Shown here in pieces: positions 49,601-60,778 of a stretch of DNA of 64,000 nucleotides. Positions within the stretch are counted from its first letter, which is position 1, and every line of letters starts with the position of its first letter. The notes below the pieces were generated by a model that made no database searches, was not told the origin of the DNA, and saw only the letters and a program-made list of their open reading frames with translations. Made by a program: the position numbers and the translations under genes. This DNA is from Pampus argenteus. Lineage: Eukaryota; Chordata; Actinopteri; Scombriformes; Stromateidae. The stretch covers positions 303,001 through 367,000 of the forward strand of contig CM072864.1 in assembly GCA_036937835.1 (NCBI GenBank), given 5' to 3'.

Positions 49601-52600
49601 TAGCACTTAACATGTGGGGCCACACATTGTTGATCCTCACCAAGGCTTATTCCCAGAGACAGGACTCCTAAATCTCACTACACACCTACGCAATGATTAC
49701 ATCCAGACACCCAAAAAGACTTTAATAACAGGAATTTGTACCAGTGACCTTTTAGTGCATGACCTTTGACACCTTTGCCTCTCACCTGCGCATGTTTGAA
49801 GGTGTGCATGACGAAGATAGTGAGGCCCAGCCCGAAGATGTAGGCTAGAAAGCTGGAGTAGAAATACGTCCTGCTGTTCTTCTTAAGGCTGCAGGCAGAG
49901 TTTAAATGAAAAGATTTAAAAACATCAGCCTCAGCCGAAAAAAAAGAGATGAAAAAGAAGGAAATACTGGAGACAGTGAAGACTCTGTTTGACATGTTAT
50001 CACCATCAGAAGAGGAGGAGGAAGAGGGAAGGTGAGGTGTTACCTGACGTCGAAGCGCAGCAGCAGGGCAATGAAGATCCCTGGGATGACGATGTCGCCC
50101 AGGCCCAGCATAGCAAAGTTACGGGCATCAAGACCTTTCTCCAACAAGTCCTGAGGAAACACCACTGGAGAGGAGGGAGAGGATGTTTAATACACCGTTT
50201 GGAAATCTCTGCAATGAGTAGAAATGTTAGTATTTAGACACAAACTCAGTCTCACATACTTACATTTGATTGGTGCTTCAAAGGACTTTGCAACTGTCAC
50301 CATGACATTGGTACCAAACACCTGAGGAGGCCGAGATGCACAGAGTTAGAGCATTGTGAACAGTCAGGTCCAGTGCTTCATATGTCTCAGCTCATTCAGG
50401 CTAAAATAATCCAATTAACTTCAAGCCTGATTTTCTGTGTGTTTGTGTCATTTTGTTCGAAGTTGTGCTCCACATTGTTTCTGTTAAACAGTCAGATATC
50501 AGCAGTGAATGAAACTCACTAAAAGCAGCTGTAAGTGCTTCTGTAGTTCATCATGCAAGTTTCAGGCTTCACTGGTTCTTTGGCAGTCAGTCAAACTTTT
50601 AGGTGTATTTGTGTTTTTGCTATGTGTTTTATATGACAGTGGCTGCAGTAAAGGTCATAAGTCCGGCCTCCTTCATGTTAGCGGATGGTACATGAGCCAA
50701 ACTACAAAAAAGTGCATGTCAAATACATTTTTCCCCATAATGGTTTGGTCTGATCAGCTTGTTTTTAATCATGTGACAATATAAATATAATTAACAGATG
50801 CTCAGTGAATGGACAGCAAATCGTCATCACCTACAGACAACGGGTCTAAACATCCGATCTAAACTCTCTCCTGGAGCTGACCTCTAACCTCTCTGTGGAC
50901 GGCCCCGTAACTCAGAGCACTGACTTTCTAGCATTTCTAAAGAGCTCTGCTTCTGAATAGCTTTCTACTATCTAAAATCGGACTAATCAGGCCGGTTAAT
51001 GGGATGCGAGGAAGCCTTTGCTCCACTGGTTAAAGCAGTACAGAGGTATCCCCGTGTCAAGTTTGAAAATGAGCCCCGACAGAGTCAGGGGGCAGAGCTC
51101 ATGTCCGTCCAGCAATACGTGAACACACTTCTGGTTCGGTATTAGCTGCTGGAAGATGTCACTACGGCTCTCTCACAGGCTAGCAAGCTCCCCACTCCTG
51201 CACTAGAGGAATCTAACAGCGCCGTCAGTTCCCGTCCCTGGTATAGAAACCAACAGGAGGATGCAGGTGGCGGCTTGGCCGAGCGGTTTGCTTTCCAGAA
51301 CTTGCATGTTGTAGCTTTAACCTCAGCTTTAATTCATGTTTAAACTCCATATATCTGCAGAACAGCATGAATTGTGTTATTTAGATGGGTGTGCAGCATT
51401 TTTATAAAAGTCATCTTACCCAGAAGACGTCATAGACAAACAGCCCCCCCAGCAGGATGCAGCCGGTACTGACGTTGTTCAGGTGGAGCAGCTCCACTCC
51501 ATTCAGGGCGAATGCCAGGCCAAAAAGGTTATTGGCTATCCAGTGCTGTGATGTCATAGAAACAGTAAAACAGTATCCTCACAATCTCTGTGCAGCCTGA
51601 AAAGCAGTTTTTTTATTGGCTCTAGTACTGTGATGTTATAGTGCACTTTTAATGTTGATTTTTACCTTTTTGAGCAGGTACCAGACTCCCACGACGCTGC
51701 TGATCACCAGACACACCAGGTTCTTGGTGTCAAACTCATAGTTGACTATTTCTGCAGAGACATGGAGACCAAATTACAATAAGTTACACAATTTCTTACT
51801 TCCTTCAAGTGGTAGATGTCCATGCAGATAGTTTGTATGTTTGTGTTTTGATGGGCTGAATGGTCCTTGTTACTCAATGTCTGCAGATTATCCAGAGGAC
51901 AGGTGTGGGCTTGTGACTGTGCGTGTCTGGTCCTTGAGCGTCAGGTGTATTGGTGTTTGCGGCGTGTCTGCTGCAGCAGGACTCACCTTCTTTAGACTCT
52001 CCGGAGCCCTGAGTGAACAGCAGCTGGTACTGTTTGTTTGGGAAAGAAGCTGGAAAAATTCTGGACATCAGAGGACTGAAAGACAGAGATAAGAGGAGAA
52101 AGTTACCTACATGACCTAGAACTCCACAATTAAATGATGTGCGTGTGTGTGTGTGTGCGCGCACTTCACCTCATGGTGTGAGACAGAGCCAGGACACCCA
52201 GGACAAAAAAGTAGACAGACAGCAGCATGTTGATGTACTCTTGAGAAAATACCTGTTTCAAAACAGAATCAGAATGTGTATTTTGGTGATTCTACACCTG
52301 AAGCCCCGGAGGAGCGCTGAGGACTGAGGCTTACCTTGAAGAAGAGGTAGAGTCCAAACAGAGTACAGCTGGCGATGATGGGAAACCTCGCAGCATCTCG
52401 ACTGGTGATGGTCTCTGGCATGTCTGATGTGTTCTGCAGAGAGAAACAGAGGACTGATAAATACAGACAGAAGAGACAGGGAGGGGACCTGGACTAGTTT
52501 CAACCCAATACAAACTCCATTTAAGTCAAGCAACACTGAGTTTAATCCTGCCATGCATGATGGACAACACATGAAAGAGACTCAGAGCCCCTGAGAGGGT

Positions 52601-55600
52601 GACCTCCTTCTATAAACTCCTCCATACTCCCCCCGAGAGAGGAAATCGGGACAGATGGGAGGAGGAGAGGAGAGGGAGAGGAGTGGAGAGGGGAGAGACA
52701 GATAGAGAGAGAGAGAGAGGAGCATTTGAACAGTGAAACATGTTTTTCTGATGTGATCACTTCACACATTAAACACTGTGAACTTGTCCTTTAGTAGAAC
52801 TCATCAGTTTCCAAGACTGCAAAAAGGAAAAGTTTAAAAAATTACTTTAAATCTCATTTTACAGACGCTGAGGCTCTGCGACAGGTTCATTACTGAAGCA
52901 GAACCAGGAGACAGCATGTGGAAACCAGACAATTAATTAATTAATTAATCTGCAGTTGACAGACAATTTATTGATTCTGAATTTACATAAAATCTCTGAT
53001 CAATTTTAAATAAATCAGACATCTGTTAACATTTAACTCATGTTTGACTGATTTTCTGTGTTTGTTTTTGATAATCTGACATAATCTGGCTTCTTGATGT
53101 GCATTTATCTTTACACTCGCTTTCAAATTAAATTATTTTTCTTTTTTTCTGAAATTATAAAATCTTTTGGTTCAAAAATACCAAGTAAACCATTTGTTTC
53201 ACCCCAAATTAAAACAAATATTGTAATATTAAAATATAAATATTGACAAATATCTGAATTAGTATTTTGTTTGACAATTCATCCGTAACCTGAAGACCTG
53301 CTCAGGTTTCAGTAGAGCTGCAACAATTAATTAGAAACAATCTTCGATGTTTGTGGAGAAACATTTTAAACATTTATATGTATTTTTACTGAAATCAGAA
53401 TCTGGTCAGATTCTTACTTCTTTGACTAAAGAGGTTAATTTAAATTCAAGGACGGGTTCACAATTGTTTGAGTGTGTCTTAAAACAACAGTGAACATGTG
53501 TTTGTTGCTGTAATCATCCTCCTGTTCATACTGACCATTAGATCCCTTCATAATACACTTACAATGGAAGTGATGGAGACTAAACCCACAAACATGGATG
53601 TACATTAAAGCACATTTGAAGCAACAGCCAGTATGAACAGGAGCAATGATTAGTCACTGTTCATATGGACACCTGACTGATGCTTTAACACACTGGAAAC
53701 ACAGTGGACTGGTCCTTTAATACAGCATTTTTTCCAGGAAACGTCTCATTCTTGTGTTTGATATGTTTGGGAGTAAGATAATGACATTTGTTTTGGTATT
53801 AGTACCAAAAATTAAAATAGTCAGAACATGTTAAAAGTTTAGTTTTCCAGGTGTTTCCTGTAAATAAAGGCTGTTGTCGTAGCTTTGTGTAGTTTGTTTA
53901 ATGGTTAAAAACATTATAGGCCAATTAAAAGAGCTGTTGAAACTCATTTAACTTATTAAACAGTCAGATGTAGTTTCACAGGATCCTACAGTTTATCACA
54001 CACACACACACACACCTATTACGTTAGCTCCATGCTATCTATATACTGATGTGTTAGTGCTGCAATCAGACTGTGCATGTGTATATTTGGTGCTCACAGC
54101 TGCTCTCATACTCACTCTGAACCCAGAATCGTACCCATTTTCTCCGAGCTCCTACAGACAGACAGAGAGATGATGGATGGACAGACAGGTGGGCACAGAC
54201 AGGGAGAGAGAGGGATCAAAGAGGAGGAAGCAGAACCCCAAACTCACACCAACCCAAAATGTTTCAGATGCAGGAAAAGAGGATTTGATTGAAGATGTTC
54301 TGCTGTTTGAGCTTCTTGTAAGACAGCTAACAGTAAAGAGAGAAAGAAGGATCACATGCAACAAGGTTTAGTAGCCAGATTCAAACCCAGGAAGTCCCAC
54401 TTTATTTCCTTTGTGACACAATATCCAAACAAATGAACCAGTCTTAATCCAAATGCAGCGCACAAGTCATGAACTCACTACAACACTGGTCCTGTTACAA
54501 CTTCACATTAAAGTACGGAGACAGAATGTCTTTAAAATTTCAGGAAACATCACATTTTCCCAAAGCTTTAAGTTCATATGTTGAACTTACCACTGTCTGT
54601 TATCTCCGTTTCTACCAACTCCTGAATGCTGCACTATGTAACCAGCTGGTCTGCAGTAACTGTCTGTAGCTGTTTGGTGATGAGCAGGTAGTGTACAGGT
54701 GGGCTTTTACAGCTTTTTCTACCTGCTGTGACTGAAAACAACGCTATGAAGGTAAACACCGGGGACAGGTAGGGGACAGCAGGTAAACACCGGGGACAGG
54801 ATTTAAATACCGGGGACAGGTAGGGGACAGCAGGTAAACACCGGGGACAGGTAGGGGACAGCAGGTAAACACCGGGGACAGGTAAACACCGGGGACAGGT
54901 AGGGGACAGCAGGTAAACACCGGGGACAGGATTTAAATACCGGGGACAACAGGTAAACACCGGGGACAGGATTTAAATACCGGGGACAGGTAGGGGACAG
55001 CAGGTAAACATTGGGGAGAGGTAAGGGACAGCAGGTAAACATTTGGGACAGGTAAGGGACAGCAGGTAAACACCGGGGACAGGTAGGGGACAGCAGGTAA
55101 ACATTGGGGACAGGTAGGGGACAGCAGGTAAACACCGGGGACAGGTAGGGGACAGCAGGTAAACATTGGGGACAGGTAGGGGACAGCAGGTAAACATTGG
55201 GGACAGGTAGGGGACAGCAGGTAAACATTGGGGACAGGTAGGGGACAGCAGGTAAACACCGGGGACAGGTAGGGGACAGCAGGTAAACATTGGGGACAGC
55301 AGGTAAACACCGGGGACAGGTAGGGGACAGCAGGTAAACACCGGGGACAGGTAGGGGACAGCAGGTAAACACCGGGGACAGGTAGGGGACAGCAGGTAAA
55401 CACCGGGGACAGGTAGGGGACAGCAGGTAAACACCGGGGACAGGTAGGGGACAGCAGGTAAACATTGGGGACAGCAGGTAAACACCGGGGACAGCAGGTA
55501 AACACCGGGGACAGGTAGGGGACAGCAGGTAAACATTGGGGACAGGTAGGGGACAGCAGGTAAACATTGGGGACAGGTAGGGGACAGCAGGTAAACACCG

Positions 55601-56195
55601 GGGACAGGTAGGGGACAGCAGGTAAACATTGGGGACAGGAGCAGGACTCTAAAACAAACATCTCGGCACTAAACATAAATAAAACTGATGTGCAACAAGT
55701 CACGACGATGCCTTTAAATACCGTTAAAATCCAAACAGCTGTGACTCGGTTCCGGTTATTCACGAACAGAAACGACTTCTGTGTTTTAAATATGTCAACA
55801 GATGTTACATGCAGCACTTTATTGAACCGTGTACTCGACTTTTTTCGGTTATTATCTTGAGGATCATAATTAAAAACATCGTCAATCAGACGGCGAGCCG
55901 TTAGCGGAGCTAGCTAACAGGCTAGCCGGACTGAAGCAACCCTCCGCACCGCGGAAAAACGGCCGCAGGAAGGTACCTTTGATTTGGAGCAGGAGACGGA
56001 CCGCAGCGCTCCGAAGAAGATGGGCAGCAACGCCATGAACACCAGGCTCCCGTACGCCAGCGCCGTGCCTTCCGGGGTGGCCACGAATTTGGCCGTGGCG
56101 TTCAGCGCCTCGGTCCCGTTGGACTCTGTGCTGTTCAGGGCGTCCAGGACGGCGGCCTCCGAGGCCGCGGTCGGGACTGGTTCTACTTCAGACAT
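43670..56195 (-). CDS. hm13: Signal peptide peptidase (intramembrane aspartyl protease)
   Basis: Eleven coding exons: 55977-56195, 52335-52433, 52170-52252, 51987-52075, 51666-51751, 51420-51545, 50264-50321, 50044-50164, 49786-49888, 47811-47896 and 43670-43742. Phases agree throughout, giving 380 aa (human 377). The protein is a multipass ER enzyme that cuts signal-peptide remnants within the membrane. Catalytic motifs are YD at residues 230-231 and GLGD ending at Asp277, 46 residues apart as in human; the PAL motif starts at Pro329. The luminal N-terminus has three N-glycosylation sequons (NST, NGT, NAT), and TPEGTALAYGS is almost identical to human. The C-terminus ends KKDQ, a KKXX ER-retrieval signal. 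Exon 1 lies in CpG-rich DNA. Introns hold two antisense Tc1-like elements and a minisatellite. An alternative last exon exists at 46708-46867. Confidence 0.97.
44812..46029 (+). mobile_element. Tc1-like DNA transposon, nearly complete
   Basis: Terminal inverted repeats of 29 bp (44812-44840 and 46001-46029) start CACTCACC and match at 28 of 29 positions. TA dinucleotides flank both ends (44810-44811 and 46030-46031), as expected for Tc1/mariner insertion. The 1.2-kb element contains a single transposase frame interrupted by one stop codon. It sits in the last hm13 intron, antisense to the gene, downstream of the alternative terminal exon. Confidence 0.95.
44960..45997 (+). pseudogene. Tc1-like transposase with one amber stop
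   Basis: The frame codes for 345 residue positions, the usual Tc1 length. It has an N-terminal helix-turn-helix pair (LSISETADLLGFSRTTISRV and a second, TVTQITTRYN...EGTVRRTL), then the DDE catalytic core: WSDESRF (first Asp), FQLDNAPCHKA (second Asp) and SPDLNPIEHLWD (Glu). The only lesion seen is TAG at 45521-45523. The frame continues unchanged after it (AGGGVMVWG), so one C-to-T change of a CAG codon explains it. The product should mobilise this family by cut-and-paste; this copy would make only the N-terminal 187 residues unless read through. Family termini are preserved, so it could still be moved in trans. Confidence 0.93.
46708..46867 (-). CDS. hm13: hm13 alternative terminal exon
   Basis: The minus strand has an acceptor AG immediately before 46867. 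Joined to exon 10, which ends in the two bases AG, it gives Ser-Tyr and then 52 codons to TAG, a 409-aa protein. The encoded tail contains PRLTSFPTVSGSPASLASSM, very close to the alternative tail known for a human HM13 isoform (SPRLT/TPRLTHFPTVSGSPASLA-type sequence). It lacks the KKXX signal of the 380-aa form. In mouse a comparable SPP form without KKXX was reported at the cell surface, so a localisation switch is a fair inference. The exon is 160 bp and phase-compatible, and its coding frame is free of stops. Confidence 0.85.
47417..47502 (-). repeat. Fragment of dispersed repeat family A
   Basis: The block 'acatgttcct' to 'catcatgaagagtttggt' and the preceding 'gttaaac.attaaaa' repeat part of 30752-30990. 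It lies in an hm13 intron. Confidence 0.55.
48416..49560 (+). mobile_element. Second Tc1-like transposon, degenerate
   Basis: Terminal inverted repeats (48416-48444 and 49532-49560) match at about 26 of 29 positions around 'tatttggccacc'. TA flanks both ends (48414-48415 and 49561-49562). The transposase is recognisable but broken many times. It opens with MGRSQELSDF, followed at once by a stop (about 48553), and later blocks include SIWQSDGRVWVWRLPGQRY, FLFQRDCAPVHKA, WPAQSPDLNLTEHLWDELE and RVEAVIAAKGGPTSY. It belongs to a different subfamily from the element at 44812-46029 and lies antisense in the hm13 intron between exons 9 and 10. Confidence 0.93.
53452..53721. repeat. Fold-back repeat family B, internally deleted copy
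   Basis: Its first ~125 bases ('gtgtgtcttaaaacaacag', 'tttgttgctgtaatcatcc', 'cttacaatggaagtgatgg') and its end ('tatggacacctgactgatgc', 'gtggactggtcctttaa') repeat 61225-61797, but about 300 bases of the interior are missing. It lies in hm13 intron 1. Confidence 0.8.
54750..55638. repeat. 31-bp minisatellite in hm13 intron 1
   Basis: The basic unit combines CAGGTAAACACCGGGGA and CAGGTAGGGGACAG, 31 bp in total. Sub-variants read ATTGGGG instead of ACCGGGG, and some units contain a GGATTTAAATACC insertion or lack the second half. About 27 units or part-units are present, starting roughly 340 bp downstream of exon 1. Because 31 is not a multiple of 3 and the unit has no stop on the minus strand, all three minus frames stay open; the long frames here are artefacts. 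Confidence 0.96.
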
Positions 56196-56420
56196 GGTGG
56201 TTCAGAGCAGGGTCTCAGGGGGCCGCAGTGAGGACTGGAACTGTGTCGGAGAGATGGAGGACGTGAAGCGGACAGAGTCTCATTCATCTAGCGGCGCTGC
56301 TGAACGTCGATAAGGCCACGTTTCCTTAAGCAGGGAACAGAGAGCAGTGACGCGATAACAGCTCACTCTGCCGCTATTTCCGGGGACCGAACAACACTGA
56401 CAAGCTGCTTCTGTGCAGCT
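55880..56420. promoter_or_regulatory. CpG-rich hm13 promoter and first exon
   Basis: CG dinucleotides are far denser here than in the surrounding AT-rich DNA (for example 'gcggagctagc', 'ccgcaccgcgg', 'ggccgcagg', 'cggacagagtctc'). The stretch covers coding exon 1 and the sequence upstream of the start codon at 56195. This pattern fits a CpG-island promoter of a housekeeping gene. The start site itself is not visible. Confidence 0.6.
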
Positions 56421-57054
56421 GTAGCCTCAGAGCTGCGTCACTGCCGCAGTTCCCCTCAGTGCTGTACTCTTCAGGGAGCTCCTATCCTGCTCCTGTTCAC
56501 CATAATCTTCTTTAGATTTGAGATTGTCCATTTGGACTCCTGTCTGTTGTTTCAAGGCACACTTGAAAAAAAAATGTGAATCCGTTCAATAAAACCAAAC
56601 CAAAATAAATGGTTTTGTTACAGTATGTATATATCATACTTGACTTGTACTGTATAGAAATAAATTGTTAACTGAGTACTATAAAATATTTAAATTGAGT
56701 GTCTGGACTCATGACTTATAGATTCCCTCCAGACATGAAGCTATCTGCTGTCTCCGGTGTGGTTTTTACACTAAAAAGTATAATTACCTCATTAAAATCC
56801 ATAAAAAAAGCCTCTCCCCTTCTTTCTCATTAAGAAGTCCAGAATCGGTGGATATATTAATATTTTTGTTTTCCCTTCTTTGCAGTCAGACAAGCAGCCT
56901 CACAAGTGAACTTGCTGCAGTGTGCCTCCTCTCGACAGGAATAGACGATCTCTGCTTTGAGGAACTAGCACGTCTTCCTCATAGGTGGAGCAAGTTGTTC
57001 TGCTGCAGAGCTGCAGGAGGACCTACCAGCTTCCTGTAGGCTGTGTAGTGAAGT
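56421..57054. other. Intergenic, no feature seen
   Basis: AT-rich sequence between the hm13 promoter and the TAC-rich repeat. No exon is recognised. Confidence 0.45.
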
Positions 57055-57680
57055 ACTAAGTACCTAAGTAGGCGTCATTTACTCAAGTACAATACTGAGG
57101 TACTTGTACTCTACTTGAGTATTTTCATGTGATACTACTTTATACTTCGCTCTACTACCTGTCTAAAGGTAAATCTAGTACTTTCTACATGTCAGAGGTA
57201 AATCTAGTACTTTCTACATGTCAGAGGTAAATCTAGTACTTTCTACATGTCAGAGGTAAATCTAGTACTTTCTACATGTCAGAGGTACATCTAGTACTTT
57301 CTACATGTCAGAGGTAAATCTAGTACTTTCTACATGTCAGAGGTAAATCTAGTACTTTCTACATATCAGAGGTAAATCTAGTACTTTCTACATGTCAGAG
57401 GTAAATCTAGTACTTTCTACATGTCAGAGGTACATCTAGTACTTTCTACATGTCAGAGGTAAATCTAGTACTTTCTACATGTCAGAGGTAAATCTAGTAC
57501 TTTCTACATGTCAGAGGTAAATCTAGTACTTTCTACATGTCAGAGGTACATCTAGTACTTTCTACATGTCAGAGGTACATCTAGTACTTTCTACATGTCA
57601 GAGGTACATCTAGTACTTTCTACTCCACTACATTTATCTGACAGCTTTAGTTACTGTTCAGATGCAGATTTGACTCAATG
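57055..57680. repeat. TAC-rich dispersed repeat containing a 29-bp minisatellite
   Basis: The outer parts ('tactcaagtac', 'tactctacttgagtatttt', 'tactccactacatttatctg') look like an abundant fish repeat. Within it, 16 units of AGAGGTAAATCTAGTACTTTCTACATGTC-type sequence (29 bp) start exactly 29 bp apart, from 57174 to 57609. Variation is almost limited to GGTAAATC versus GGTACATC. Confidence 0.93.
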
Positions 57681-60054
57681 GATAATATAAGAAGCTTTTA
57701 AAATCCAACACATTGTTAAAGATGAAACCAGTGGTTTCAACCTTTTAGTCTTTTGACGTCTTACTAAAAGCAGTGTGTAGTCGGGTCACATTTCAGATGT
57801 CTATGAGTTGTTAACAGCTCCACCAAATAGTGATTTTTACCTCTAAACTTCTCACATGGTTTCATTTCAATAAATGTTCAAATGATCCAATATTTCAGCA
57901 AAAATCAAAGATTAGAGAAAAAGTCCAAAAGCTGAAAACAGATTTGTGTATCAGAACTTTGTTTCTTCTTCTTTCCTCTCCCATTAATCATCTCACGACC
58001 CCTCAGATTTATCTGGTGACCCTTTGGAGGTTCTGATCTTTTGTGGCACTATGGAGCAGTTTTTGTTTGTACTGCACACTTGAATGAGGACATGCATGTA
58101 CACACCATGTACTGAACATGTGGCTGTAATATGTGCTAGTAAAGGCAGACTGTATGACAACATCTGGTATTCTGCTCCTTTTGACTCATTTTGTAAACGC
58201 TAAAGTCTATTTTTAACATGTGATAATTTATTCACTGAAGTTGTTTTGATAAATCATCCATCTTTCTCTCCAGAACCAGACTCCTGTCTTTTAGCAGGCT
58301 GTTTCTAAACATCTTTACACAATACGACCTAATGGATGCAGCAGCACGTTTACCTGGAGTAATGTCTGCAGCTGGAGACACACAAAGAGAATAAAATAAA
58401 CTTGATTATTTAGCCAAAGCAGGAAAATTGTCTTTGGTCCCACCAGGAGAATATTAATACACGTCCACAAGATAAAAACATCACAAACAAACCTGTCAGT
58501 TGTGCAGCATTAGTGCATTCACACCTGCTCTCCTATAATTAATTTTACTGCAGTTTTTGACCACATTATTGCATTTAGGCTAAAATATCCCTTATAGATC
58601 TTTTGTTTGTCTGAAGCTCACACTCAGGGTGGATGTGCTGGGCCGGGCCGGGCTTGCCGTGCTGGGACTTCATATGATGACATCTTAATACGTTTAGTCT
58701 CAATGTGAAAATTTTTACTGAATATTGAAAAACAAACACAGAAACAATAAAGGTCTTCAAACATTGTTGACATATTCCAAATATTTATGTTCTGTACAGA
58801 CGGAGGATGAAATGATAATAATCAATAAAAAAACAATTAACATTAACATTAGGTCAACATTAACACATGTTCACCTAAAAGAGGCAAACAGTTATAAAAC
58901 ATGTTAATAAAACTGGATCTAGAGTATTAAGTAGTAGTAGTAGCAGTAGTAGTAGTAGTAGTAGCAGTAGTAGTACAGCTCTGTGTACCAACACGACCGG
59001 GTCACTGGTTCAATTCCCTGCACTCATGGTACCATTTGCTTCACAGATGCCGGTTCATAAGCAGGTGGACCAGAGTCACTGCTCGTTTGTTCTCACTCAA
59101 CAATTTAAAAACTAATTATAGCTTATAGAGTCCTCACTGTTAAAAGTATAATTCAGATCCTGAGTTAATATTTGACCCGAGCTTTCAAAAACAGACGCTG
59201 TTTTGTCTTTCTTTAGTGAAAACCTGTGGTACAATATTATTATCACTGATACAAATGATAGAAAACTACAAAAAATAAGTTGTAATAAACTGGAATTATC
59301 TTGTATTCGGCAGCAGGTGGAGGTTTTAGGCGTTGTCCACACATACACTGGTGTTACTGGTACAACAGGGTTTTAACCCTAACACTTAAACAAGGAACAT
59401 GCCAAACATGTGGCGACATAACCCTAACATTAAAGCCATGTTGGTGAATCAGAAGCCTGTAGTAGTAGTAGTAGTAGTAGTAGTAGTACTAATAGTGTAA
59501 TGGAACTGTGTCCATAAATATATGTAAACAATGAAATATCAAAGACAAACTGAGTTTCTGAACATCTTCAACCTGGAAGGAGTTTTCTAAAATGTCTGGA
59601 CACAAACTGATACCCAAGTACATGTGGACAAGGCATGAATCTAGACTATTTGACTCAGATTACAGTTACCGTCTGCTGCACACACCAAAAAACCAATATG
59701 AAACATAAACTCTCAGAAATTAAGTTTAGGAAAAGCATGAAAGGCAAAGGAAGCTGCTGTAGTGATTTAATGCAATGAATTTAAGGTGTAAATGGCCCTC
59801 CAGGTCATGATTATCTGTAGAAGTCACGTATGTTTTCATGGTGATCAGGACATAAATGTCTCAGCAGTTAAATTTATTATTTGTCATTATGGAAATAATA
59901 GTTTGATAACTGGTTTGGAAACAAAAGACAGATTGTTCCTTTTATTCTATGACACACAAACTATTAGATAAATCTATGAAGCCAACTGGGTCACTTTAAG
60001 TATGTTAACAAAGTAAGTAAGTGTTGAAATGGAGGTGCAGACCCGACCAGATGA
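57681..60054. other. Intergenic DNA and DNase gene 3' region
   Basis: No exon is seen. (AGT)n-type trinucleotide repeats lie at about 58930-58976 and 59459-59489. The last part should be the DNase 3' untranslated region. Confidence 0.45.
59941..59946 (-). terminator. Candidate poly(A) signal of the DNase gene
   Basis: AATAAA on the minus strand, about 110 bases past the stop codon at 60055. Another AATAAA follows at 59873-59878. Position is plausible, but unproven from sequence alone. Confidence 0.4.
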
Positions 60055-60740
60055 TCACAGAGCAGATAGGAAGGACTGCATGATCGCAGAGATGCTGAGG
60101 AGGCTCAGGAGGGGCGTGGCCTGAAGGAGAAGGGAGGAGCTCTTTAGTCTCACCTCCACAGGTAAGTGGTCGCTCACCTCCAGCACCTGGCAGACAGAAA
60201 CAGGTAAGTACCCATGCAGCTGTACACTGTATTTCCAACAGTGTGTAAACAATGGCTACTTGGAAGTATTTTGGTTGGTTTAACACTTTTTTTGCTTACC
60301 ACATAATACCATGTGTGTTATTATATACTTCAGTATAGTAAAAATAAAGAGAAAACTACTACCTCAAGTATATAGCGCAAAAAAACATCTCTAAGTAATG
60401 GTATGTAATATATATCATAAGACTAACAAACTATATAATGATTCAATGTAAATTTCAAAGATGCAGTGCAATATACACAGAAGAGAGAGATATTTCAGGC
60501 GGTTGTACCTTAGTTCTGCTGAGTTTGAACGCTCGCGCAAAGTTGAAGACTTTTGCAGAAAATGGCCAGATTGCCTTCAGGAAGGACTTCCCATGTACCA
60601 CAATCCTGACACACACACACACACACACACACACATGAAAAATTCACTCATTTTTCTTAAAGGTTTCCCCTCTGGCTCCTCTCACCTCTCAATCCATTTT
60701 CCTCCATCACGTCAACTCATTTACATCTCCTCCTCCTCCT

Positions 60741-60778
<38 letters not shown>

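Noticed and set aside
51276..51286. TGGCCGAGCGG, which looks like a tRNA A box (Leu/Ser type)
   Set aside because: No B box or foldable cloverleaf follows at the required distance; it lies in an hm13 intron. At most a chance match or tRNA-derived scrap.
54803..55817. Three long overlapping minus-strand frames (218, 254 and 294 codons) rich in Cys, Pro, Leu and Val
   Set aside because: They are three frames of one 31-bp minisatellite with no stop in its unit, inside hm13 intron 1. The peptides are frame-shifted versions of each other, with no family similarity.
59007..59017. GGTTCAATTCC, resembling a tRNA B box
   Set aside because: No A box is found upstream at the right spacing; the preceding sequence is an (AGT)n repeat. 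A tRNA-derived SINE fragment is possible but not supported.
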